37,001 nucleotides of DNA, taken from Syntrophorhabdales bacterium (GTDB lineage: Bacteria; Desulfobacterota; Syntrophorhabdia; Syntrophorhabdales; Syntrophorhabdaceae). The position numbers and the translations under genes are program-made. Under the pieces are notes generated by a model. The model had not been told where the DNA came from. It searched no databases and worked only from the letters and a program-made list of their open reading frames with translations. The DNA lies in NCBI GenBank assembly GCA_018052995.1, contig JAGPMK010000020.1:1-37001 (forward strand). The letters are read 5' to 3'. Within the stretch, counting starts at the first letter, position 1. The number at the start of each line of letters is the position of its first letter. Of this stretch, positions 22,721 through 31,893 are shown piece after piece.

Positions 22721-23566
22721 ATGAAGATTATAGATTCTATTGCGAAGATGCAGGGTTTGGCAGAGGGGCTGAGAAGAACAGACAACAAGATAGGCCTTGT
22801 CCCCACCATGGGCTATCTCCATGAGGGCCATCTTGCCCTTGTGAAAAAGGCAAGACAGATAAGCGATACGGTTGTGGTGAGCATCTTTGTGAATCCTACA
22901 CAGTTTGCGCCCACAGAGGACCTGGATAGATACCCCAGGGATTTCGAAAGGGATAGGGCACTCCTTGAATCAGAGAACGCAGATATAATCTTTTCCCCTG
23001 ATGCAAAACAAATGTATCCTGAGGGTTATTCCACATATATCCAGGTAAGGGGTCTTGAGGATTTCCTCTGTGGAGGCTCAAGAAAAGGACATTTTATAGG
23101 GGTTGCAACTGTGGTGGCAAAACTGTTTAACATTGTAAAGCCACATTATGCTGTCTTCGGCAAAAAGGATTTTCAGCAATTGAAGATAATCGAAAGGATG
23201 GTTAGGGATCTCAATATGGACATTGAGATCATCCCATGCCCTACCGTGAGGGAGGCAGATGGTCTTGCCATGAGCTCAAGAAACACCTATCTGGGTCCCG
23301 AGGAGAGAAAAAAGGCACTGATTCTCTATGAATCCATAAAAACACTAAAGGGGATGTTCAGAGAAGGTGTCAGGGATGCGGATATACTAAAAAAAAAGGC
23401 ACGAGAGATGATTGAATCAATAGAGGGTGTCAGGATCGATTACATAAGCATAGCAGATACTGAGACCCTTGAAGAGATATCTATGATAAAAGACAAGGCA
23501 TTATATGCAGTTGCATGCTTTGTCGGCAGAACAAGATTAATTGATAATACAATCTTGGAGGACTAA
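22721..23566 (+). CDS. panC: Pantothenate synthetase
   Basis: A 281-aa ATP-dependent ligase joining pantoate and beta-alanine. It has [16 protein letters not shown] (HxGH nucleotide motif), [28 protein letters not shown] and the MSSRNTYL (KMSKS-like) loop. A TTG directly precedes the ATG at 22721; I choose the ATG, with AGGAAA about 8 bases upstream. It follows panB by 40 bases and panD starts 2 bases after it. Confidence 0.96.
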   Translation: MKIIDSIAKMQGLAEGLRRTDNKIGLVPTMGYLHEGHLALVKKARQISDTVVVSIFVNPTQFAPTEDLDRYPRDFERDRALLESENADIIFSPDAKQMYPEGYSTYIQVRGLEDFLCGGSRKGHFIGVATVVAKLFNIVKPHYAVFGKKDFQQLKIIERMVRDLNMDIEIIPCPTVREADGLAMSSRNTYLGPEERKKALILYESIKTLKGMFREGVRDADILKKKAREMIESIEGVRIDYISIADTETLEEISMIKDKALYAVACFVGRTRLIDNTILED

Positions 23567-23568
23567 CA

Positions 23569-23937
23569 ATGCACAAGATTATGATGAAATCAAAAATCCA
23601 TAGGGCAAGGGTTACAGAAAGCAACCTCCACTACGAGGGAAGCATTACCATAGATGAGGCCCTGATGGAACAGGCAGATATTCTCCCCTATGAGCAGGTT
23701 CAGATATATAATGTTACAAATGGTGAGCGCTTTACCACATATGCCATAAAAGGCGATAGGGATTCAGGGGTTATCTGCATCAATGGTGCTGCTGCCCATA
23801 AGGCAAAAAAGGGTGACCTTATTATCATTGTTAGCTATGCTGGCTATGATGAAAAGGAACTTGCCATGTTTCAGCCTAAAAAGGTATATGTGGACGATAA
23901 CAACAGGATAAAAAACCAGCTGAGACTTGTAAACTGA
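23569..23937 (+). CDS. panD: Aspartate 1-decarboxylase proenzyme
   Basis: A 122-aa pyruvoyl enzyme that makes beta-alanine from aspartate and completes the pantothenate branch with panB and panC. The self-cleavage site is the Gly-Ser of YEGSITID, whose Ser becomes the pyruvoyl group. KIHRARVTE, the GERFTTYAI stretch and [16 protein letters not shown] are conserved family segments. GGAGG about 7 bases before the ATG at 23569 decides the start over Met5 and Met6. Hairpins after the gene (TGAGAC/GTCTCA, and an AT-only palindrome at 23980-23996) lack a clear T run, so the terminator is uncertain. Confidence 0.96.
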   Translation: MHKIMMKSKIHRARVTESNLHYEGSITIDEALMEQADILPYEQVQIYNVTNGERFTTYAIKGDRDSGVICINGAAAHKAKKGDLIIIVSYAGYDEKELAMFQPKKVYVDDNNRIKNQLRLVN

Positions 23938-24025
23938 GACATCTCTATAAGGTCTCAATAATATAAAGTTAAAAGTTATTATAAAATTATTTTATAGATT
24001 ATTACCCTAATGCCTCTCTCTGGCC

Positions 24026-24592
24026 TCAACCCTTCTTCCCTATGGAGAAGGACCTGCCAAGAAATCCCCCTATCTGAAAGTATCCTCTTAATTCAGGGGC
24101 ATAGACAATCGGTTTCACCTTTTCTATATCAATGAGCCCCCCTTCGGTTATAACAGATTCGTCTGCCTTTATATCCTTGATCTCGCCAATAAAAAGCGTG
24201 TGAAGACCTAATTCAATGGTCTTGAGAAGACTGCACTCAAGGATAAAGGGAAACTCATCTATATACGGTGCATTAACGACCGTCCCCTTCACAGGGGTAA
24301 GCCCTGTCTCTGTAAACTTGTCATGTCTCCTACCAGAATATATACCGAGATAATCAGCCTCCTTCACGTATCTCTCAGAGGGTATGTTTACTGTAAATGC
24401 CCTTGCCTCCATAATATTATTGTAAGTATACGTGGCCTTTCTCAATGAGATGCCTATGCAGGCCGGCTGTGAGCAGCATATACCACCCCAGGCAACTGTC
24501 ATGGCATTTGCCTTACCGGTATTGTCATAGGTTCCTATAACAAAGACCGGTGCTGGATAAACAACAGGCCTTGAACCAAGAGACCTCTTCAT
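24026..24592 (-). CDS. Flavin reductase family protein (FMN-binding split barrel)
   Basis: A 188-aa protein. [36 protein letters not shown] is the typical beginning of flavoredoxin-like FMN-binding proteins, followed by [12 protein letters not shown] and [24 protein letters not shown]. In anaerobes such proteins transfer electrons to sulfite reductase, rubredoxin or other partners; the partner here is unknown. A GGGGATAAG ribosome site precedes the ATG. It overlaps the upstream 63-aa gene by 4 bases and is thus coupled to rnc. Confidence 0.88.
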   Translation of the reverse strand: MKRSLGSRPVVYPAPVFVIGTYDNTGKANAMTVAWGGICCSQPACIGISLRKATYTYNNIMEARAFTVNIPSERYVKEADYLGIYSGRRHDKFTETGLTPVKGTVVNAPYIDEFPFILECSLLKTIELGLHTLFIGEIKDIKADESVITEGGLIDIEKVKPIVYAPELRGYFQIGGFLGRSFSIGKKG

Positions 24593-24780
24593 ATCTTATC
24601 CCCTGCTATTATTTTTTCTTCGTCTGTTTTCCCTTCAGTCTCTGCCTCTGCCATATCATACAACTCCCTGAGATAGATACAGAGGTGTTGTCTTGAATAC
24701 AATGGGACATTAGGATCAACAACAACCATATCCTTAGGCGCCTGGATACCTCCTTCTTTTTTTTCTTCTTTTGCCTTCAT
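24589..24780 (-). CDS. Hypothetical 63-aa protein between rnc and flavin reductase
   Basis: Not recognised. It begins with a run of Lys and Glu ([11 protein letters not shown]), has a central hydrophobic/aromatic segment ([19 protein letters not shown]) and ends acidic. No membrane helix and only one Cys. It is real by context: the ATG overlaps the rnc stop by 4 bases, its own stop overlaps the next ATG by 4 bases, and AAAGGGA precedes it. Confidence 0.65.
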   Translation of the reverse strand: MKAKEEKKEGGIQAPKDMVVVDPNVPLYSRQHLCIYLRELYDMAEAETEGKTDEEKIIAGDKI

Positions 24781-25457
24781 AATCTATCCCTTTCTACCTC
24801 AAGCATCTCAAGGAGCACCCTTGCTGCCCTCTGCTGTGCCTCCTTTTTTGTCTTGCCCTGCCCCTTTGCCTTGTAATCACTGCCAAGATATACATTCACA
24901 GTAAACCCACTTTTTGTCTTTCTTGTAAACTTGTATTGTGGAAGTATACCCCATCTCTTCTGGGAATATTCCTGCAGCATATTCTTAGGGCTCTTCTCTG
25001 TCAGCCTATCCTCAATAAAATAGGGCTCAAATAGTGTTTTTATCACCCTCCTTGTCTTTATAAAACCACCGTCAAGATATACTGCACCTATCAATGCCTC
25101 AAGCATATTGGATAGGACCTTTGACTCCTCAGGAACACCCCTGTTACCACCATTGCCATAATTTAGGTGATCCATAAGGCTTAAATCCCTTGCTATCTCA
25201 GTAAGCATCTCCCTGCGGACAAGACATGACCTGGCATTGCTCAAAAACCCCTCATGCCTGTCTTTGTATTTTTTGTATAGGATTATACTGATAATGCAAT
25301 TAAGGACAGCATCGCCAAGATACTCGAGTTTTTCATTATCGGATTTTCTGATCTCCCGCTTTTCATTAAAAAATGAACTGTGGGTCACAGCCTGATTGAA
25401 TAGATCCCTGTTTTTAAATATATAGCCTATCTTTTCTTCTATGATGGTGGGGAACAT
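24777..25457 (-). CDS. rnc: Ribonuclease III
   Basis: A 226-aa double-strand-specific endonuclease. The signature NEKLEYLGDAVL (41-52) holds the catalytic Glu and Asp, with further acidic metal ligands in NMLEALIGAVYLDGG. A C-terminal double-stranded RNA-binding domain (about 155-223: NMLQEYSQKRWGILPQY ... KAKGQGKTKKEAQQRAA) is complete. It processes rRNA precursors and structured mRNAs. No strong ribosome site is seen before the ATG at 25457, yet the N-terminus fits the family. Confidence 0.96.
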   Translation of the reverse strand: MFPTIIEEKIGYIFKNRDLFNQAVTHSSFFNEKREIRKSDNEKLEYLGDAVLNCIISIILYKKYKDRHEGFLSNARSCLVRREMLTEIARDLSLMDHLNYGNGGNRGVPEESKVLSNMLEALIGAVYLDGGFIKTRRVIKTLFEPYFIEDRLTEKSPKNMLQEYSQKRWGILPQYKFTRKTKSGFTVNVYLGSDYKAKGQGKTKKEAQQRAARVLLEMLEVERDRL

Positions 25458-25548
25458 GCTTTTATAGCTAACATAAAGGTATAATAGTATAATAGGGCAG
25501 TGGTTTTAGGATATTAACCCTGCCCTATACCCTATATCATATCCAGAT

Positions 25549-27120
25549 TTAAATCTTGAATGCCTCCTCCATACCTGAATACATTTTTCTCAACTTTGGT
25601 TTTTCTATCTTGCCTGTTGGATTACGAGGCACCTCACCAAAGAATATCTTTTTCGGTCTCTTATATTTCGGCAGGCCCTCACAGTATTTCATGACCTCTT
25701 CCTCGGTAAGGGTCTTGCCAGGCACCACCTCTATTATGACAGCCACGATCTCTCCAAGACGTTCATCAGGCAGACCTATGGCTGCCACATCCTTCACGTT
25801 GGGATTTGTATGGATAAAGTCCTCTACCTCTACAGGGAATACATTCTCTCCCCCTGAGATAATAACATCCTTCTTTCTGTCTACAAGCCAGATGAAACCG
25901 TCTTCATCCTGCCTTGCCATATCACCAGTGTAGAGCCATCCATCTATAATGGTTTTAGCTGTGGCCTCAGGGTTTTTGTAATACTCGCGCATGACCCCAT
26001 CTCCACGGACAATGAGCTCGCCTGCCTCTCCTTTCTTCACGTCCTTACCGCTTTCATCTACAATCCGTGCCTCCCAGTTAAATCCTGGTATTCCAATGGC
26101 ACCTATCTTGTGCTCATTACCTATCCCCAGATGAACGCATCCAGGACCTGTGGATTCGCTTAATCCAAAATTTGTATCATACTGCATATCAGGGAAGTAT
26201 TTCTTCCAGTGCTTAATCAGTGCTGGTGGCACAGGCTGGGCACCTATATGCATAAGACGCCATTGAGAGATCTTATAATCGCTGAGTTTCAATTCGCCAC
26301 TGTCAAGCTTAAGGAGTATATCCTGTGCCCAGGGGACGAGAAGCCATACAATGGTACCTCCCTCCTCATCCACTGCCTCCAGTGTCCACTGAGGGGAGAC
26401 GCCCTTGAGAAGTATACCCTTACCGCCTACAATAAAGCTTCCAAACCAGTGCATCTTTGAGCCTGTATGATAAAGGGGTGGAATAAGGATAAATGTGTCG
26501 TCTTTGGTCTGACGATGGTTTGCATTCTCTGTAATACATGCGCATAACATGTTCTTGTGGGTCAGCAGAATTGGTTTTGGCTGCCCTGTTGTCCCGGATG
26601 TAAAATAAAGGCCACACTCATCAGACTGGAAGAGCTCTATGTTAAAGGGATCTTTTGGGGCATCAGCCATTACCTTTGCAAATGATTCTGCGAATGCCGG
26701 GGGGTTATTACCAAGACAGATATAATTTTTTACCCCTGGAAGCCTATCTTTTATGGCATCAATCCTGCCTGCAAACTCCTCATCAAAAACCATCAGTTTA
26801 GGCTCAGCTACATCACAGCAGTATTTCACGTCCTCTGCGGTAAAACGAAAATTCAAGGGCACTACCCATGCCCCTGTCTTCACAATACCAAAGTAGGCAA
26901 CAAGCCAGTCTATGGAATTCATCATAAAATGGACAACCTTGTCACCCTTTTTAATGCCCCTTGCAGCAAGAACATTGGCGAACTGATTCGCCCTTGTATC
27001 GAATTCTTTCCATGTAATCTCAAATCTCTTCTTCTCTGCAGGGATTCTTTCAACAAGCGCAACGTCATCAGGATACATCCGGGCATTTCTCGCCAAGATT
27101 TCAGCTATAGTTACATCCAT
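25549..27120 (-). CDS. AMP-forming acyl-CoA synthetase (paralogue 1)
   Basis: A 523-aa adenylate-forming enzyme that activates a carboxylic acid with ATP and CoA. It has the P-loop-like LYFTSGTTGQPKPILLTH, FGLSESTG, the YTGDMA motif, DRKKDVIISGGENVFPVEVED and the C-terminal catalytic lysine in PRNPTGKIEKPKLR. An open frame extends to 27171, but AGGAGG just before the ATG at 27120 and the family N-terminus fix that start. The acid substrate (fatty, aromatic or short-chain) cannot be told. It is divergent from a clear paralogue that starts 119 bases away. Confidence 0.9.
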   Translation of the reverse strand: MDVTIAEILARNARMYPDDVALVERIPAEKKRFEITWKEFDTRANQFANVLAARGIKKGDKVVHFMMNSIDWLVAYFGIVKTGAWVVPLNFRFTAEDVKYCCDVAEPKLMVFDEEFAGRIDAIKDRLPGVKNYICLGNNPPAFAESFAKVMADAPKDPFNIELFQSDECGLYFTSGTTGQPKPILLTHKNMLCACITENANHRQTKDDTFILIPPLYHTGSKMHWFGSFIVGGKGILLKGVSPQWTLEAVDEEGGTIVWLLVPWAQDILLKLDSGELKLSDYKISQWRLMHIGAQPVPPALIKHWKKYFPDMQYDTNFGLSESTGPGCVHLGIGNEHKIGAIGIPGFNWEARIVDESGKDVKKGEAGELIVRGDGVMREYYKNPEATAKTIIDGWLYTGDMARQDEDGFIWLVDRKKDVIISGGENVFPVEVEDFIHTNPNVKDVAAIGLPDERLGEIVAVIIEVVPGKTLTEEEVMKYCEGLPKYKRPKKIFFGEVPRNPTGKIEKPKLRKMYSGMEEAFKI

Positions 27121-27153
27121 CGCAAGCCTCCTAAAATTTAATTTGAAAATTTT

Positions 27154-27189
27154 TTTATATTGACAATGCAATATTATTCAATTTATCAT
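27154..27189. promoter_or_regulatory. Overlapping divergent promoters of the two acyl-CoA synthetases
   Basis: On the + strand TTGACA (27160-27165) and TATCAT (27184-27189) are spaced by 18 bases. On the minus strand TTGAAT (27181-27176) and TATAAA (27159-27154) are spaced by 16. The two promoters occupy the same DNA face to face, so they may compete or share a regulator bound within the AT-rich spacer. Confidence 0.45.
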
Positions 27190-27239
27190 GCTAACTATCT
27201 TAAAAGCAATACAAAAACCAATTTAAGAAGGAGGGTTCT

Positions 27240-28838
27240 ATGAATTTTGCAATGTTTTCAGGTCTTCACGCAAGGAAATACCCCAACAGGGAGTTCATTA
27301 TTGAGAGCTATCCCTCAAAGGGGGTAAGAAGGAGTCTCACATGGAAACAGTATGATGAACAGGCAAACAAGCTTGCTAACTACCTCATAAAAGAATGCGG
27401 GGTGAAAAAGGGTGATATTGTGTTGCACCTTATGATGAATTGTTTGGAATGGCATGCAAGCTACATCAGTGTGTTAAAGACAGGGGCAACTGTGACACCA
27501 CTTAATTTTCGTTTTGCCAGTGCAGATATAAAATATGCCGCAGATGTCACAAAGTGCAAGGTCTTTATTTTCGGCGACCAGTTTAATGCAAGGGTTGAGC
27601 CCATCATGAAGGACATGGACTACTGCAAGCATTATATATGTCTTGGAGAAAATGTTCCAAAAGGGGTGGCCTCCTATAAAGAGATTATGGAAAAGGGGGA
27701 CCCATCACCTGTATGCGTTGAGACAGACTGGGAGGAAATGGCAGAGCTTATGTTTACATCAGGGACAACAGGGGCACCAAAACCTGTTTCCCATACCCAT
27801 AAGAGCCTATTCTTCATTGGTATAGGCAATGCCCTTACCTATAATGAAGGCTATAGCAGTGTCTATCTAACGCCACATCCCTTCTACCACAGCGGTTCAC
27901 TGTTCCTATCGTTCCCGTCCTATTTAGGGGCAGGCAAAATCCTTATGCCCATGGAGCTACAGCCTGAATATTATCTCAGAAGTATTGCCGATGAAAAATG
28001 CACAGGTGGCTGGAATACAGTCCCCACATGGTCTGATTTGATAAATGCCATAAAGTCAGGCCAGATTGACCTCTCAAAATATGATCTGTCAGCCTTAAGA
28101 CATATTGAGATAGGTGCCCAGCCTGTCCCATACGTCCTCCTTGAGGATTCAAAGAAGATATTCCCGAATCTGCCAATAGCAAACATCTATGGCATTACCG
28201 AGGGTGGTGGAGGTGGCTCGATAAATTGTTATGACGAGGATATCATGAGAAAACCCGGCTCCATTGGAATTGCCACGGCATTCATGGAGGCTATAGTAGT
28301 GGATGATAAAGGAAATGAGCTACCCCCAGGTAAGGTGGGAGAACTATTACTCAAGGGCCCTCGTCTCATGAAGGAATATGCCTTTAACCCTGAGATGACT
28401 GCCAAGACAATCACCAATGGATGGCTACATACCGGTGACCTTGCCTATAAAGATGAAGAAGGTTTTATCTTCTTTGCCGACAGGTCAAAAGACCTTATCA
28501 TAAGAGGCGGGGAGAACATATTCCCAGTAGAGATAGAGGATGTGTTGCGGAAATTTCATAAGGTTCAGGATGTTGCGGTCCTCGGCTATCCGCACCCAAG
28601 GCTCGTAGAGATTGTTATGGCAATCATCCAGCCCAAAGAGGGTGAGACCATAACGGATGAAGAGGTTATTAATTTTGTAAAGGAACAGGGCCTTGCAAAA
28701 TACAAATGGCCTGAAAAGATTGTCTTTGCCCCTGTGCCCCGTAACCCTTCAGGGAAGATTGAAAAGCCAAAGCTGAGAGATATCTATGTAAAACCTGCAA
28801 AAGAGGCAATGGAAAAGGAATTTAAGAAACAGTCATAA
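27240..28838 (+). CDS. AMP-forming acyl-CoA synthetase (paralogue 2)
   Basis: A 532-aa adenylate-forming enzyme with LMFTSGTTGAPKPVSHTH, IYGITEGG, HTGDLAYKDEEGF, DRSKDLIIRGGENIFPVEIEDV and the catalytic lysine in PRNPSGKIEKPKLR. It shares long stretches with the divergently transcribed neighbour (for example TPLNFRF followed by an ADxKYxxDV pattern), so the pair arose by duplication. AAGAAGGAGGG lies about 7 bases before the ATG. The gene ends with a strong terminator at 28862-28902. Substrate unknown. Confidence 0.9.
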   Translation: MNFAMFSGLHARKYPNREFIIESYPSKGVRRSLTWKQYDEQANKLANYLIKECGVKKGDIVLHLMMNCLEWHASYISVLKTGATVTPLNFRFASADIKYAADVTKCKVFIFGDQFNARVEPIMKDMDYCKHYICLGENVPKGVASYKEIMEKGDPSPVCVETDWEEMAELMFTSGTTGAPKPVSHTHKSLFFIGIGNALTYNEGYSSVYLTPHPFYHSGSLFLSFPSYLGAGKILMPMELQPEYYLRSIADEKCTGGWNTVPTWSDLINAIKSGQIDLSKYDLSALRHIEIGAQPVPYVLLEDSKKIFPNLPIANIYGITEGGGGGSINCYDEDIMRKPGSIGIATAFMEAIVVDDKGNELPPGKVGELLLKGPRLMKEYAFNPEMTAKTITNGWLHTGDLAYKDEEGFIFFADRSKDLIIRGGENIFPVEIEDVLRKFHKVQDVAVLGYPHPRLVEIVMAIIQPKEGETITDEEVINFVKEQGLAKYKWPEKIVFAPVPRNPSGKIEKPKLRDIYVKPAKEAMEKEFKKQS

Positions 28839-28861
28839 AGAGAGGTTCGCAATAAAGATGC

Positions 28862-28902
28862 AAAAAAACCGCCTGCCTTGTTGAAAAGCGGGCGGTTTTT
28901 TT
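28862..28902 (+). terminator. Intrinsic terminator after acyl-CoA synthetase 2
   Basis: A7 plus CCGCCTGC (28869-28876) pairs with GCGGGCGG (28888-28895, one G-U) across an 11-base loop, followed by seven T (28896-28902). With the A run on the left it could work in both directions. Confidence 0.9.
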
Positions 28903-28923
28903 AATATTCCCAATAGGATAAGA

Positions 28924-29178
28924 GTGACACAAATAAACCGGCGGATGAAAAAGGCTCTAATACTCATTTCAATAGGTGTATTACTGCCCCTTGTGTTTTT
29001 CTTTTTCACCTCTGGCTATAGTGCTGGGTCAGGCTTTATAAAAAATCTGCTCAATTTAAAGATAGTAGTAAATCTATTCGGAAAGACCATGGGCATACCT
29101 TATAGGTTTATAGTGGCTGCGGGTGTTATTATTGTCTATGCCGGTATAGTGGTTATAACTAAAAAAGAAGAGGGATAG
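28924..29178 (+). CDS. Small membrane protein of unknown function
   Basis: An 84-aa protein with a basic start, a first membrane helix (about 11-29), a glycine/serine turn, a short amphipathic linker and a second helix (about 60-78), ending in KKEEG. I do not recognise the family. The start is a GTG at 28924 with AGGA 6 bases upstream; an ATG at 28945 (MKKALILISI) is nearly as good. It converges with the TonB-like gene, the two stops touching at 29178/29179. Confidence 0.6.
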   Translation: MTQINRRMKKALILISIGVLLPLVFFFFTSGYSAGSGFIKNLLNLKIVVNLFGKTMGIPYRFIVAAGVIIVYAGIVVITKKEEG

Positions 29179-29940
29179 CTATTTCAGTTTAAACTCTACA
29201 GGGAGCTGGACAACGAGCCTCTCATGTTTTTTTCTAAACTGATTGACCTTATAGATCGCATCCCTTACTGCATCGTCAAGAACGGCATAGCCGGAACTCT
29301 TCAAAATCTTTACATCATCTATAAAACCTGACTCATTTATAACAAAAGATATGATCACCCTTCCCTCAATACCCATCCTTCTTGCCTTTTCAGGATAAAA
29401 GATATTTTTCATGACTGCATCCCTTACATAGGTATAGTCGGCAAGGCTGATACCACCCCCTGGGCCCCCACCCCCTATGCCTGCGCCATGACCCAACCCC
29501 CCCAAATCCCCTGCATATCTCCCTGTGCCATAGTCGGGGGTTCCATACCCTGCATTTATAGCCCTGATGCCTGTTGGTTCTACCTCGCCATGTTCTGCTA
29601 CCTTTTCTCCCTTAAGAGGATTTAGGGATAATACATCGGTGGTACCCTGAATTGCCTCTATTTGGCTGTTATTATGGTGTTTGCCCTTCACCTGGGGCGT
29701 GTTATGATTATAAACATATTGTTTGTCCGGCCCCCTGACCCCCTTACTGCCTTTTTGTTCCCCTACACCATTGCCGCCCCAGCCCCATCTTTTATTTATT
29801 CCCAAATCAGCATTCGCTATGGTAAAATCTACAACAATAGTTTCAATAATATCTGTTCTTTTATAGGGGATAGATAATATAATGGCAATGAGGATGATAT
29901 GAAAGACAATAGAAAGGGCAAGATATCTTTGCCAGTGCAT
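29179..29940 (-). CDS. TonB-like energy transducer with glycine-rich linker
   Basis: A 253-aa protein: one N-terminal membrane helix (about 7-26), a long Gly/Asn-rich periplasmic linker (about 50-165, including GLGHGAGIGGGGPGGG) and a C-terminal TonB domain (about 168-253) with FYPEKARRMGIEGRVIISF, a good match to YPxxARRxGxxGxVxxxF. TonB proteins couple the inner-membrane proton gradient to outer-membrane transporters. The usual Pro-rich linker is absent, and no exbB/exbD or receptor gene is present here. No clear ribosome site precedes the ATG. Confidence 0.85.
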   Translation of the reverse strand: MHWQRYLALSIVFHIILIAIILSIPYKRTDIIETIVVDFTIANADLGINKRWGWGGNGVGEQKGSKGVRGPDKQYVYNHNTPQVKGKHHNNSQIEAIQGTTDVLSLNPLKGEKVAEHGEVEPTGIRAINAGYGTPDYGTGRYAGDLGGLGHGAGIGGGGPGGGISLADYTYVRDAVMKNIFYPEKARRMGIEGRVIISFVINESGFIDDVKILKSSGYAVLDDAVRDAIYKVNQFRKKHERLVVQLPVEFKLK

Positions 29941-30066
29941 ACTGCAATCTATAATAGTAAAAATATTTTGTCAAAACATAATGAGGGGATATGGAAAAAC
30001 ATATATAATTAATTAAGGGTGCTCGCGTGACTTTGCAGGGGTCTTAATATAATAATGGGAGGGCAT

Positions 30067-30306
30067 ATGGTTACATTTATAGTGTTTATAATAATCGTTC
30101 TATTGGTAATAGCATTCTCCATCCAGAATGCCTCTGTGGTGGGTATATCTTTTCTTTTCTGGAGATTCGAGGCCTCCCTTGCCATAGTAATATTTCTTTC
30201 TGTCCTAGCAGGTATAATCATAGCCCTGTTCTTTTCTCTTTGGCTTAAGATGAAAAAGACAGGTAAGCAACCGTCAGGGGATGAAAGACAGAATAAAAAC
30301 CCTTAA
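30067..30306 (+). CDS. LapA-domain (DUF1049) small membrane protein
   Basis: A 79-aa protein with two membrane helices (about 2-17 and 37-58) around IAFSIQNASVVGISFLFWRFEASLA, the N-Q-N-x-x-x-V-x-x-x-F-L-x-W pattern of the LapA/DUF1049 family. E. coli LapA acts with LapB in control of lipopolysaccharide synthesis. GGGAGGG is 3 bases before the ATG at 30067. The ATG at 30055 would place that site inside the gene. It converges with the symporter gene. Confidence 0.85.
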   Translation: MVTFIVFIIIVLLVIAFSIQNASVVGISFLFWRFEASLAIVIFLSVLAGIIIALFFSLWLKMKKTGKQPSGDERQNKNP

Positions 30307-30311
30307 AGATC

Positions 30312-31892
30312 TCAGATATGTCTAAAGGCCTTTTTCACCACATCTGTGCTCACAGGCCTCGTGAACAGGGAGACTACAATGAATATTGTAAATGCCAGGG
30401 GTAGGGCGATTATCTGAGGGTCTATCATATTGAACGGATGGCCTACCAGTGACTCTCTACCAAAGAAGAGGCGACATATGCCTATAGTCTTTGATTCATT
30501 TTCATGGAAAAAAACCATCCATATAAGGGATGAGAAAAAACCACCGAGGATGCTTGCCTTGGCAGCCGCCTTTGTCCCCCTTCTCCAGTATAACCCGAAG
30601 AGGTATGCAGGGATAAATGTAGCGCCGGAGAGACCAAAGAAAAATGCTGTTGCAATAGCTACTGTCCCCTCAGGCAATATAAGACCTAATATTAGGGTTG
30701 CAAAGATGCTGAAGACTATGCCTATCCTTGTTACAATAGTAGTCTCTGCCACTGACTTGCCTTTGAGTAGTGCCTGCTCAAATATATCCCTGCTTAAGGA
30801 TGCGCCAAGGGTATGAAACTGGGCGCTGTTTGCGCTCATAGCAGCAGCCATGAGGGTCACAAGAAAGATAGCTACAAACCACTGGGGATAGAATTGTTCA
30901 ATATAGATAGGGATGACCTTATCCACATTTCCGTAGACCACATCTAAAGATAACATACCGATTCTCTTGTAAAAAATGACATTTGTAAGGGCGCCAACGG
31001 CAAACGCTATCCCTGTTGTAAGGAGGATATAAAGGGCGGTAAAGGGGATTGACCTGTTTAATTCCCTATCTGATTTAAGGGTCATAAACCTCACATTGAG
31101 CTGTGGCTGGCCTATTACACCTATACCCACACCCATTATCATTGTGGTTACCACAAACCACCACATGGGAGAGCCTGCCGTGGGAAATGATGTAAAACCA
31201 TTATGCCCTGCTGATAGAAGATTTTCTGGTATATAAGATGTCATCGATGCCAGCTCCCTGTGTGCCTCTAAAATCCCACCTGCAGAGACATAGGTTGTTA
31301 CACCTATGATAATCATAACCACTATCATTATTATCCCCTGAAAGACTGATGTGTAGAGGACGCCCTTTAGCCCGCCCCATATAACATAACAGGCATTGAT
31401 AAGGAGGAATACAAGGAGTGCGGTAGCAAAGGGCACCTTCAGGTATATCTCTATAAATCGTGAGATACCTATGAGTATTGCAGCGGTATATACAGGCATG
31501 AAAAAAAGTATAACAAAACCTGAAAAACCCTGTATAAACCGTGAATTATATCTTCTGCCGAGAAGCTCAGGGAAGGTATGGGCATCCAATGCCTTGCCCA
31601 TCTTCCTTGTCCTCTTGCCAAAGACAACAAAGGCGATCCAAACACCAATAAAGATATTTAGAAATGCAAGCCATAACATGCTGAATCCGTAGAGCGCACT
31701 TATACCGCCAAAGCCTATGATTGCCGAGGTGCTGATATATGTAGAGCCGTAGCTTAAGGACATAGTGACAGGATGTACCTCCCTTCCTGCCAGAAGATAA
31801 TCAGAGACTGTTGTTGTCTTTTTATATCCCAGATAGCTAAGATAGATGGTGATTGCAATATAGACTGTTGTAAAGACTATAAGGTATAGCAT
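30312..31892 (-). CDS. Sodium:solute symporter (SSS family)
   Basis: A 526-aa membrane protein with about 13 helices. The N-terminal half shows the family pattern DYLLAGREVHPVTMSLSYGSTYISTSAIIGFGG, then TFPELLGRRYNSRFIQGFSG and the VIWGGLKGVLYTSVFQGIIM helix. Members import pantothenate, carboxylates, amino acids or sugars with Na+. The substrate cannot be fixed by eye, although PanF-like and monocarboxylate carriers are the nearest in my judgement. Its ATG follows the stop of a 60-aa membrane gene by one base, and that gene is a known kind of partner. Confidence 0.9.
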   Translation of the reverse strand: MLYLIVFTTVYIAITIYLSYLGYKKTTTVSDYLLAGREVHPVTMSLSYGSTYISTSAIIGFGGISALYGFSMLWLAFLNIFIGVWIAFVVFGKRTRKMGKALDAHTFPELLGRRYNSRFIQGFSGFVILFFMPVYTAAILIGISRFIEIYLKVPFATALLVFLLINACYVIWGGLKGVLYTSVFQGIIMIVVMIIIGVTTYVSAGGILEAHRELASMTSYIPENLLSAGHNGFTSFPTAGSPMWWFVVTTMIMGVGIGVIGQPQLNVRFMTLKSDRELNRSIPFTALYILLTTGIAFAVGALTNVIFYKRIGMLSLDVVYGNVDKVIPIYIEQFYPQWFVAIFLVTLMAAAMSANSAQFHTLGASLSRDIFEQALLKGKSVAETTIVTRIGIVFSIFATLILGLILPEGTVAIATAFFFGLSGATFIPAYLFGLYWRRGTKAAAKASILGGFFSSLIWMVFFHENESKTIGICRLFFGRESLVGHPFNMIDPQIIALPLAFTIFIVVSLFTRPVSTDVVKKAFRHI

Positions 31893-31893
31893 A

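Noticed and set aside
23938-24025. Hairpins after panD as an intrinsic terminator
   Set aside because: Two inverted repeats exist (TGAGAC/GTCTCA and an AT palindrome at 23980-23996), but neither is followed by a T run on the + strand.
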